A stretch of DNA of 37,892 nt, from positions 1-37,892 of the forward strand of contig CAJUOK010000010.1 of assembly GCA_910588015.1 (NCBI GenBank), read 5' to 3'. This DNA is from an uncultured Christensenellaceae bacterium (GTDB lineage Bacteria; Bacillota; Clostridia; Christensenellales; UBA3700). The notes below the pieces were generated by a model. It was not told the origin of the DNA and made no database searches. It worked only from the letters and a program-made list of their open reading frames with translations. Position numbers and translations under genes: made by a program. Positions 1 to 8,000 of this stretch are shown piece by piece. How positions within the stretch are numbered: the first letter of the stretch is position 1; each line of letters starts with the position of its first letter.

Positions 1-83
1 ATTATAATTCGTGTCACATTTTTTTGCAATAGCTTTGAGTCAGTAAAAGTATACTTTTTTTGGAAATCTCGCATTTTAGATAA

Positions 84-111
84 TATTGTATTAAATGAAA
101 TTAATACAATA
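84..111. repeat. AT-rich perfect inverted repeat downstream of queH
   Basis: Two 11-base arms (TATTGTATTAA and its complement) flank a 6-base loop in the otherwise empty 1-159 stretch. It lies about 50 bases past the queH stop, so it may act as a weak transcription end or a protein-binding palindrome. There is no T run after it on the minus strand, so a classical terminator is doubtful. A second short palindrome, AAAAGTATACTTTT, sits at 45-58. Nothing else is visible in 1-159. Confidence 0.4.
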
Positions 112-159
112 ATAGATAATAGAGATATTATGACTTTTTTAATTAAGATTTTTATTACA

Positions 160-777
160 TCAATTTTTAGTTTGGTTTTGTTTGCCAAAAATACAGCCGC
201 AGAAATTTTGACGGTAAAGTCCGTGCTTTTCCGAAAGCTCTATAGAACGAAGATAACCGCCCCTTTTTTTAAAATCGTTGGGCAAATACTCTACTGATTT
301 ACCTTGCGCCAAAGCATAACCTATCGAATTGAGTTTTTGAGCGTCCTTATGAGGACTTATAGAAAGAGTCGAACAGAAATAATCATATCCGTTTTGCTCG
401 GCGTAATCGCACGCGCTTTTCAATCTCAACGCATAGCAAATGCCGCAACGGTCTCCTCCTTCGGGACAGTTTTCGTAACCTTTGACTTTTTCCGTAAATT
501 CCGACGGTTCATACGGCGGGCATACTATATCGGCGTTTAATTTTGTTTCGTCGACCAATCGCCGAAGTTCTTCAAATCTCTTTTGAAACTCTTCCCTGTC
601 AACTATATTGGGATTATAAAAATACAGCGTAATATCAAAATACTGATTCAAGTACTCAAGACAGTAACTACTGCACGGAGCGCAGCAAGAATGCAACAGC
701 AGTTTTGGTTTTTTGTTTAAATCCAAACTAGCCAAGATTTTATCCAACTGTAATTGATAATTGATTTTTGCGTCCAT
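160..777 (-). CDS. queH: Epoxyqueuosine reductase QueH
   Basis: The 205-residue product matches the QueH (formerly DUF208) family, which carries out the last step of queuosine synthesis: reduction of epoxyqueuosine to queuosine in the tRNA wobble position. It is the non-homologous substitute for cobalamin-dependent QueG. The N-terminal motif LLLHSCCAPCSSYCL gives Cys31, 32, 35 and 39. Further cysteines follow at 104, 111 and 114, and a C-terminal CGC pair at 193 and 195. These are the family's expected Fe-S and redox cysteines. The STLSISPHKD stretch (137-145) is also typical. Length is normal for the family. The gene follows a dehydrogenase-fold gene by only 8 bases, so it is the last gene of a three-gene operon. 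No other queuosine gene is in the window. Confidence 0.93.
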   Translation of the reverse strand: MDAKINYQLQLDKILASLDLNKKPKLLLHSCCAPCSSYCLEYLNQYFDITLYFYNPNIVDREEFQKRFEELRRLVDETKLNADIVCPPYEPSEFTEKVKGYENCPEGGDRCGICYALRLKSACDYAEQNGYDYFCSTLSISPHKDAQKLNSIGYALAQGKSVEYLPNDFKKRGGYLRSIELSEKHGLYRQNFCGCIFGKQNQTKN

Positions 778-785
778 AATAATCC

Positions 786-1949
786 TTACATATCTTCTTT
801 CAATAATTCTAAAGCAAAATCATAGTCAACGCCGTCTTTTTCTTCCAAAAGCTTTTTTAAGACCTCGCGCAATAAATCGCCGCCTATACCCGCGTCTTTG
901 AAAGACATAGGACATTTAACGTGTTTTTGCAACTCTGTATAATAATTTCTTACGCTGTCCTTAATTATTTGTCCTCCGCTGCTCCCTTCTTTGATTTCGA
1001 CGAATTGATTTTTGCCGATAAGATTTATAATTGAATATACGTCAAAGTCCGACCTTACTTTGGTCTTTTCCACGACTTTTAAAAACAGAATATTAAAAAC
1101 TTCGCGATAATCCGCCGCGCTCAAATCGCATATTGCGTCGCATATGCTCGACAGTTTTTCATTTGGATTGGACCAATAAGCGCAACCTGCAAGCATTGTT
1201 GCAAAAGCCATATTAAATCTATATCTTCTGTTGCCTCTATTGAGTAGACATCTCTTAAAATTATCCGTTACGGTCGTAATGGAATCCAAAGCGTACACCT
1301 TTGTCATAGAGTCTATATATTTTGTGGAAAGCAAAGACGTTATTGCCATAGCCAATGCGTACAATCCCGCCGAGACTATTTCCGACGCCGACTGTATTCC
1401 GCACATACTCGGGTCGAGCGCGATAACGTTGGTCTGCGCAAACGGAGTGTCAATCTTGATTTTTTCTCCGCTTTCGAACACAAATCTCAATGAATTGGAA
1501 GCTTCCTCGCCCGACGACATCAACGTGGGAATTACTGTCAACGGAACAAATCGCGTAGACGCGTCTCCCACCGGAAGTTGGATATAATTAGACATATAAG
1601 ACACATCGTCTTTGAGCATAATTTTAACGGCTTTGGCTACGTTTATAGCGCTCTTTTGCCCGACGACGATTATGGAATCGCAATCTTTTTCTTTATATGC
1701 CCTCAAAGCTCTATCGCAGTCTTCGGCATACGCAATATTTCCAACGCGACGGTACTGCGCGACAACATTAAGATTACGCTTAAAACATCTCAAAGTCTTA
1801 TTTAAATAGCGATATCTAACGCTGCTTTCGTCGCAAATTATCATAACGCGCCTGCAGCCCATATTATCCATAACTATAGCCGCGTTACGCAACGCCCCTC
1901 TGCCGGTCAAAAATCTGATATCGCTTTCGAAATTAAAACGTACGCTCAT
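786..1949 (-). CDS. Degenerate iron-containing alcohol dehydrogenase-fold protein (second of a tandem pair)
   Basis: The 387-residue protein has the layout of the Fe-ADH / dehydroquinate-synthase-like superfamily: an N-terminal GRGAL and RRVMIICDES stretch, a TVIPTLMSSGEEASN segment matching the family's TIPTTAGTGSE, and a helical C-terminal half. The active site is gone. In the segment aligning with GMDALTHAIE, the metal-binding Asp and His are replaced by Tyr197 and Met201. In the region of the two further metal-binding histidines (about 255-285) there is no His at all. The nucleotide-binding GGGS motif reads VVGQKSAIN (95-103). It overlaps the end of the upstream paralogue by 4 bases (ATGA), which implies coupled translation. 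A non-catalytic or changed role is inferred; the true function is unknown. Confidence 0.72.
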   Translation of the reverse strand: MSVRFNFESDIRFLTGRGALRNAAIVMDNMGCRRVMIICDESSVRYRYLNKTLRCFKRNLNVVAQYRRVGNIAYAEDCDRALRAYKEKDCDSIIVVGQKSAINVAKAVKIMLKDDVSYMSNYIQLPVGDASTRFVPLTVIPTLMSSGEEASNSLRFVFESGEKIKIDTPFAQTNVIALDPSMCGIQSASEIVSAGLYALAMAITSLLSTKYIDSMTKVYALDSITTVTDNFKRCLLNRGNRRYRFNMAFATMLAGCAYWSNPNEKLSSICDAICDLSAADYREVFNILFLKVVEKTKVRSDFDVYSIINLIGKNQFVEIKEGSSGGQIIKDSVRNYYTELQKHVKCPMSFKDAGIGGDLLREVLKKLLEEKDGVDYDFALELLKEDM

Positions 1950-3154
1950 CTCATCACCGCCTTGATAGCCAACGGGTCAAAATATCGCGGATTGTTGAGC
2001 ATATGCGGATTATATGCCATTTTATTCACTATTTCCTGTCTGTCGTCGTCGTTGAGTTTAATTTGATTTTCTCCGTCTCCGTATTTATTCAAAAGATTAT
2101 CTGCAAAGCTTTTTACACAATCGACAAAGGCTTTGGAACGGGCACCCGACGGATATTGCGAATACTCTTCCCAACCTACGAATGCCCAAAGCGCCTGCGA
2201 ATATTTTTCTCCGCAATATCTCAAATTATAGTCCAACGACGTTCTTATTGCAATAGGCAAACTTTGAGAATAACCGATTTTTTTTACGTCGCTTATTGCT
2301 AGCGCGGTCGAATAAATCATTCCCATTCCGTTGCAGTCTAACCCTTTGGCAAGATAAGCGCTGTCAAGCGCGTAACGCGCAAACTTTTTTTCGTCTCTCG
2401 ATTCAAAAAGGTCCAAAGACTTGTCGCGCAAATCGGTCATCACAACGCGGCTAAACACCTCGCCCACGTTATGAATATCGACCTTTTTGATATTTATGCC
2501 CACTCTTGCGCGCTTTATTGCGATAAGTCCGTCGATAGCTCTTCCCAAAGTATTGAGTATACCGTATACGACTTCGTTGTCAGACATATTACCCGCAAGT
2601 ATTTCGCCGTCGATTATGCAATAATCGGGAGATAAAAGTTCGTGAAATATATTGCGGCTCAATTTTTTGTCCGAATCGTAGAACACAGCCATTGCGTTGC
2701 ACTCGTTGCCTAATCCGAACCTGCAAGGCACTGTGACAAGCGGCACGTCTACAACCTTGCGTCCTATATCGGAATTATTAAAAAACTTTTTGACATCTTT
2801 GACTTGAGCGCTCACTGAAAGTCGCATAATTTTGACGTAATCTATAAGCTTGCCGCTGCCGCACACTACTATGCCGTCGCAATTGTTGGACATATATACA
2901 AAATACATATCTCTTAACGCTCCCGCGCTGTCTTGTATATCTTCGCAAATATAAACCGCTCCGACAGTAAGTTTATCGCCGTCAAGCACGCGTTCTTTTA
3001 TCCTATCGAGATAACCTTCCGAAAGCAAAAATTTGTCGCCTATAATCATAATACGAGACGCGCCCAAACCTCGCAATATCTTATTAAGACTGCCTATGCC
3101 GCCTCTGTCCTTATCAATAATCTTTGTGCCGTTGGAAAATTCGGAATATCTCAT
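1946..3154 (-). CDS. Degenerate iron-containing alcohol dehydrogenase-fold protein (first of a tandem pair)
   Basis: This 402-residue protein is a divergent paralogue of the next gene and shares the Fe-ADH layout. It has SRIMIIGDK near residue 33, VPLVTVPCRFGLGNECNA (137-154) in place of the TxPTTAGTGSE segment, and a C-terminal NPRYFDPLAI that resembles the family's NPR-x-T/D ending. The four metal ligands appear substituted: Asn201 and Arg205 for Asp/His, Tyr281 for the third ligand, and Gln297 for the PHG histidine. The GGGS nucleotide motif reads VVCGSGKLID. It is the first gene of the operon, 19 bases after a -10 box. A heterodimer with its neighbour is plausible, because the family is dimeric and translation is coupled, but this is inference. 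Confidence 0.7.
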   Translation of the reverse strand: MRYSEFSNGTKIIDKDRGGIGSLNKILRGLGASRIMIIGDKFLLSEGYLDRIKERVLDGDKLTVGAVYICEDIQDSAGALRDMYFVYMSNNCDGIVVCGSGKLIDYVKIMRLSVSAQVKDVKKFFNNSDIGRKVVDVPLVTVPCRFGLGNECNAMAVFYDSDKKLSRNIFHELLSPDYCIIDGEILAGNMSDNEVVYGILNTLGRAIDGLIAIKRARVGINIKKVDIHNVGEVFSRVVMTDLRDKSLDLFESRDEKKFARYALDSAYLAKGLDCNGMGMIYSTALAISDVKKIGYSQSLPIAIRTSLDYNLRYCGEKYSQALWAFVGWEEYSQYPSGARSKAFVDCVKSFADNLLNKYGDGENQIKLNDDDRQEIVNKMAYNPHMLNNPRYFDPLAIKAVMR

Positions 3155-3172
3155 TGTTTATGCTCCGACAAA

Positions 3173-3201
3173 ATTATAGCACAAATTCAAAGCAGTGTCT
3201 A
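3173..3201 (-). promoter_or_regulatory. Sigma-A promoter of the dehydrogenase-fold/queH operon
   Basis: Reading the minus strand, TAGACA (3196-3201), a 17-base spacer and a perfect TATAAT (3173-3178) lie just upstream of the ATG at 3154. It falls between the bioY terminator and the first gene of the operon. Confidence 0.75.
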
Positions 3202-3228
3202 CAAAGTCTTGGCAAAACTCTATAAAGC

Positions 3229-3259
3229 AAAAACGCGGCAAGTCGTTTTGACTCGCCGC
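3229..3259 (-). terminator. Rho-independent terminator after bioY
   Basis: On the minus strand a 10-bp stem (3250-3259 with 3235-3244, one G-U pair) and a 5-base loop are followed by G and five T. It sits 18 bases past the bioY stop. Confidence 0.8.
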
Positions 3260-3277
3260 ATTTATTAAGAATAGGTC

Positions 3278-3967
3278 TCAATATATCTTGCTGTATTTAC
3301 AAAGCTTGGGACATATAAGCGAACCTATTACGCATTTGATTATGTCTATGGGAATAAACGGTATCAACATAGCCATCAAAAATTCCCACGCTCCTGTCGT
3401 AAGGTGCATATATCCATACATAATTCCCGCTCCGTAAGCTACGCCAATCACATCCATAATCAACATATCGATGAGCGAAGCAATCAAATAGGTCTTGAAA
3501 TTCGTCTTGCCGACTTTTTCTCTATACCAAGCCGCAAAGAATCCGCCTACTAAAAAGCCTATCAAAAAACCGAACGACGGCTTGAGAACGTAAGCAAAAC
3601 CGCCTCCTGCGGAAAATATCGGCAAGCCGAAAAGTCCCAAAAGCAAATACAAACCCGCGGATATTGCTCCCCACTTCTTGCCTAGCAACAAAAAGCACAC
3701 GTTTGTGACCAAAAATTGCAAAGTGATACTAATCGGTCCTATGGGAATCGATATAAACGCGCTGATTATCATAAGCGCTATAAACAAGCCCGACGTTGCC
3801 ACGCCGAGAAGATAACTGCGATGTTTCTCGTGCGCCTCCCTCGCCTTAAGCTCCGACTCCGCGCCTAAATCAGTTGTCGAGTCAAATTCTTGTCCGTTAA
3901 GTTGAGAATCTTCCAACGTATCGCGCTTTTGCTCTTGCTGCGTTTGATTTTCGTCAAATCCATTCAT
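3278..3967 (-). CDS. bioY: Biotin transporter substrate-binding subunit BioY
   Basis: BioY is the membrane S component of ECF-type biotin uptake. It can act with a shared energising module (EcfA/EcfT), which is not in this window. About six hydrophobic helices run from residue 52 to the end. They include the family-like stretches IPIGPISITLQFLVTNV and LYLLLGLFGLPIFSAGGGFA, and a lysine (K) within YVLKPSFGFLIGF. Before the first helix there is a charged, Gln/Glu/Asp-rich extension of about 50 residues that ordinary BioY proteins lack. The start is well supported: AAGGAG lies 8 bases before the ATG and no later usable Met precedes helix 1. The gene overlaps birA by 14 bases, so both are controlled from the birA promoter. 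Confidence 0.92.
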   Translation of the reverse strand: MNGFDENQTQQEQKRDTLEDSQLNGQEFDSTTDLGAESELKAREAHEKHRSYLLGVATSGLFIALMIISAFISIPIGPISITLQFLVTNVCFLLLGKKWGAISAGLYLLLGLFGLPIFSAGGGFAYVLKPSFGFLIGFLVGGFFAAWYREKVGKTNFKTYLIASLIDMLIMDVIGVAYGAGIMYGYMHLTTGAWEFLMAMLIPFIPIDIIKCVIGSLICPKLCKYSKIY

Positions 3968-4937
3968 TTTCGCTACTCCTTATAGATATTTCTCCGCAAG
4001 TCAGCTTGCGAACCGTATCCCCCTCTTGTATAACAAGTCCTCCGTCGTCGTCAATGTCTGTCACTCTGCCTTTCTTTTCCTCGCAGTTTATCGCATAACA
4101 AACTTCTTTTCCCATTACAAGCGAATGCGTTCTGTATTCCGCCATAAACTCTCTGTCTTTTAAGTCGTCGCTAAACGTTATGAGATTGTCATATATGTTA
4201 GCAATAAGCTGCGACCTTGTTACAGTCGGCTGACCTTCAAAAAGAGCGCACGCCCTGTCTTTTATGTCATCGGGAAAATTCTGTTCCACAAAATTTATAC
4301 CTATACCGACAATAAAAGTGCCTGCCTTACCGCTCTCAAAATCGATATCGGCTTGAGTCAATATTCCGCAGACCTTTTTCTTGCAGATATATATATCGTT
4401 TACCCACTTGATTTTAGCATCTATGCCCGTCAAATCGGCGATAGCTCTTCTAACCGCAACTGCGGCGGCGGGAGTAATTACCATCACGTCTTGCATATTT
4501 TCTATATTTTTGCAAAGACAAACACTCATATATATGCCTTTCTTGGGAGAAAAAAACGATTTTCCCATTCTGCCTCTGCCGTTGGTCTGTTCGTCTGCGA
4601 CTATAAGCGCGCCGTGCTTGAGCTGTCCTTGCATAAGCCGCGTCATTGCTTCTGCATTGGTAGAGGGAGACGTTTTGAGAGCCAATATATCTATACCGTC
4701 GTATTTGTTTGGCAAACACGCTCTTATGCTCTGTTCGGAAAGAATATCGTTGGTCGGCTGCAAAACGTAACCTTTGTTGGTGGTCGCAACGATTTGATAG
4801 CCGTCGGACTGCAAAGATTTGACTGCTTTCCAAACGCTTGCCCGCGAAACGCCCAACGCGTCGGCAAGTTGCTGACCTGACAGCGCTTGTCCTCTGCTGT
4901 TTTCAAAAAGCTGTAGAATATGCTGTTTTAATGACAT
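3954..4937 (-). CDS. birA: Bifunctional biotin-protein ligase and biotin operon repressor BirA
   Basis: BirA makes biotinyl-AMP, transfers biotin to carboxylase carrier domains, and as the holo-repressor shuts off biotin genes. The 327 residues show an N-terminal winged helix-turn-helix (about 5-60, with GQQLADALGVSRASVWKAV). The catalytic domain carries the biotinyl-AMP loop GRGRMGK (120-126) and the KWVNDIYI segment, and a C-terminal SH3-like domain covers about 270-327. Having the HTH marks it as a repressor-type ligase, and a matching operator lies directly upstream. AGAGGTGAG precedes the ATG at a good distance. It is followed by bioY with a 14-base overlap. Confidence 0.95.
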   Translation of the reverse strand: MSLKQHILQLFENSRGQALSGQQLADALGVSRASVWKAVKSLQSDGYQIVATTNKGYVLQPTNDILSEQSIRACLPNKYDGIDILALKTSPSTNAEAMTRLMQGQLKHGALIVADEQTNGRGRMGKSFFSPKKGIYMSVCLCKNIENMQDVMVITPAAAVAVRRAIADLTGIDAKIKWVNDIYICKKKVCGILTQADIDFESGKAGTFIVGIGINFVEQNFPDDIKDRACALFEGQPTVTRSQLIANIYDNLITFSDDLKDREFMAEYRTHSLVMGKEVCYAINCEEKKGRVTDIDDDGGLVIQEGDTVRKLTCGEISIRSSENEWI

Positions 4938-4958
4938 TGCTCACCTCTTTTCGTCAAT

Positions 4959-4987
4959 ATTGTATATTATAATAATTATATTGTCAA
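4959..4987 (-). promoter_or_regulatory. Sigma-A promoter of birA-bioY
   Basis: On the minus strand there is a perfect TTGACA (4982-4987), a 17-base spacer, and TACAAT (4959-4964), 22 bases before the birA start. The -35 box lies inside the left arm of the BirA operator. Confidence 0.85.
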
Positions 4988-5012
4988 CCATTTTTATATA
5001 TTTGGTTTACAA
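4981..5012. promoter_or_regulatory. BirA operator
   Basis: TTGTCAACC (4981-4989), 14 bases, then GGTTTACAA (5004-5012). This is the known bacterial BirA site architecture, TTGTAAACC-N14 to 16-GGTTTACAA, with one mismatch between the arms. It covers the -35 box of the birA promoter, so bound holo-BirA should block RNA polymerase. This gives simple feedback control of ligase and transporter by biotin. Identification rests on the known consensus and on its position in front of an HTH-containing birA. Confidence 0.9.
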
Positions 5013-5031
5013 TAAATTGCAAAACTTTAGC

Positions 5032-5060
5032 AAAAAGCGACTTGCCGAAACAAGTCGCTT
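5032..5060 (-). terminator. Rho-independent terminator of the large surface-protein operon
   Basis: A perfect 10-bp stem (AAGCGACTTG at 5035-5044 with its complement at 5051-5060) has a 6-base loop. On the minus strand its stem runs into a short T run. It lies 26 bases past the stop of the 1360-residue surface protein. Confidence 0.88.
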
Positions 5061-5086
5061 AGATTCGTATAGTTTTGATACCTTGC

Positions 5087-8000
5087 TTAACGCTTTGCTC
5101 TCTTGACAATAGCTCTTGCAACGCCTATTGCAAATGCAATCGCCATAATTACTGCGCAGAATATAGATATCATAGCAATATAATCGCCTTTGCGCTCGAT
5201 AGGCATTTCAATAACCGTATCGGTGCTGTCGGTATCGGTGCCGTCGTCTTCGTATGTACCTACTGAAGAACCTGCGTCGCCGTCCACTGCGGGCTGTTCG
5301 CCATTGTCGACCTTAGCGTCCTCGCCTTCGGAAGGAGTTTCTTCTTCCTCAACGTCGAAAATAGTCGAGTCGATTACCTTTATCATAAACTCCGTAATGC
5401 TCTCGTCCATAACGTATTTGTTGGTCAGAAGCTCGCCTGCGTAGTCATACTCGGGCAAAGATATCACAACCTTAAAGAAGCCTGCTCCCGCTTTGGTGAT
5501 ATCGTCTACCAACTTTGTGTAACCGTTGTCGACAAAGCTATTGGTGCTGCTGTCGAAATAATAATCGCGAGAATAGAACGTTACGTTGAGTTTTTCGTAA
5601 TTGCCGTTGGAGCGTATAAATCCGATTTCGAAATTACGATTCGCAATATTATTGAGGTCAAGACCTGTGAACTGCCCTCTTTCGTATACAAGTCTGTCTA
5701 TGGGAGCGAGCGTAACTCTCAATCTACCCTCTGTCACGTTGCCGAGAACGTAATTTGAAAACGCAGTTCCCTCTGCCAATGCGATAACGTATCCTTCGCC
5801 GTCAGCTGTCTGCGGCAACAATTCATACGAACCGTCGTATCCTTCGGGCTTTTGAACATAAAGAGATATGTTTTCTTCAAAGCCTGCAATCATACCGTTT
5901 TGCGTATAAGTCAACTCCGGCAAACCTACGCCGTAAATCTTGACCTTACTGTCGATAGTTACGTCCACAGTCTTTTTCTCGATTGCGCCTTTTGCTCCGA
6001 TGATTTGATTGTCCATAATTTTGGTATCGTCGGTACAGAAAACTTCGATAATGAGTCCAACTTCGTCTCCTGCGTTAATATCGGCATATTTTACCGAAGT
6101 AACGTTGACTTGACCGTTGATTTCGTTGTCGCTGACAAAGCCGTCTCTGATTTTGATTTCGCCGTTAAATACGTCTGTGCCGTCAAATACCTTGCTTGCG
6201 TTCTCGATTATAATATCGTCCAACGTAATCACAACCTTGGGAAGTTGAATTTTTACTTCGACGGTAGTATTGTTCCAATTGTTGGCAAGCGGATATCTGT
6301 TGGGATAAGGATAAACGTCGTCCTCGGGGTGAGTATAAGTATTGGATACCGCCAAGAATTTTACGTACGCTTCTCTCTTGACCGTGAGAACGCCGTCATA
6401 GGTCTCCCAAGTGTGTCCATCGTCAAGACTGTATCTTATTTCGCCGCCCGATTCGCCGAACGTTGCGTTTGCCTCAAAGTATACGGCAGACTTAATTTCC
6501 ATTCCGCTGACGTATTCTTTTCTTTCGGTGACGATTTCCATTACAGGATTGTTGTTTTCATCAAGAATAGGATTACCTTCCGCGTCGGTTTTTGGTTTTT
6601 CCACTTCTTCAAAGTAGTATGAGTCAACGGTTATTGTCGGCACGGTGGTATCGATTTTGACGTTGACTTCTATAGTACTGCTATGTCCAACGTTGTCTGT
6701 AACGACAATTTCCTTTCTACCGGTGTCTTGGAATCTCCAAGTATAGGAACCGTCTTCGTTTAATGTACCTTCGTCCATTATGTTGTGAGAATGGTCAGGC
6801 GTAGTAGAACTTCCGTCATAGCTGTTCATTATTATGCTTGCCACGCCGCTTGCTTTGTCGTTGGCTGCAATAGTTATCTTATTGTGAGTATAATATCTGT
6901 CTGCTGGATGCTCGTAATGCAATATCTCTGCGGTAGGAGCATTCAAGTCGATTCTAACCGTATAAGTATAAGGTTCTGTAACCACGATGCCGCCGCTTGT
7001 CAACTCGATTTTATAAGTTCTGCCTGCCTTCGTCGTGTCTATTCTGTTCTGCATAACCAATCCTTCGACGGGAGTGGGTTGAGAACCGCCTACCTCATAT
7101 TGATAGCCGTCAGCCGCGCCTTCGATTCCGCCTGCAAGTTGGAATTGGAAATCTTGTTGAACTTTCATCCAGTTTTCGCCTATAAGACTAGCGTCCAACG
7201 GAGTGATTTGCGCAAGATTGACATTGAATGAATACTGCGTAAAAGGCTCTTCTTCCACAAACGCCACAACTTTATTTTGAGTATCTACGTAAGAAAGCCC
7301 CGCCTCTTTTTCAGCCAAAACAAACGCATATTCTCCGGGGAGTCTGCCAGATGTAACGGCTTTGCCTTCTTCTGTTCTTGCATTGAGACCTTCGGGATTG
7401 ACTACTCCGCTCTTACCTCCTTCCAAAGTGGTGTAATTGAGTTGTTTGTACAAGAAATCTTCGCCTGTATAAGTATACTCTGACGAGCCTGAGTTGCTTA
7501 TAGTCGCAACGTTATAAACATAACTGCTAACTTCCCAATACATATTAGAAGACGTTTGATAAGGCGAAATCTTGAAATTATATTGGCTGTATCTTTCTTC
7601 AACTTTGTTATATATATACGTAGCCCCATTGTCTTCCACTCCGACATAATTATTGGAATCCACGAGTCCGTCGTTTCCGTTTCTACCGCTATATTTAGTG
7701 AAATAAACCTCACCAAGCATTAAGTTCTTATTATCGGGAGCTTTTGGAGTGACGGTAATGATTTGATTGCCTTTGCTGTCAAATCCTACGGCAATATTGG
7801 TATGTTCGTCTGTGTGAACCACGTTGCCGTAACCAGGTTCGTGTTGCGCTCCTTTATTGCCCGGTTCGCAACCGCAGTTATCCGTATTGATTTGGTCATT
7901 AAATACAGTTACATTTGTTGCTTTGCCGCAGAATACGACGCCGTTTGAAGAAACCGTTGAGCCCATAGTATGACTTGCATTATTAAGATCCACATTTAAG

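Noticed and set aside
1..297. Plus-strand open frame of 98 codons running from the window edge.
   Set aside because: It lies largely antisense to queH, has AT-driven codon use (many ATA, AGA), no ribosome binding site and no recognisable protein.
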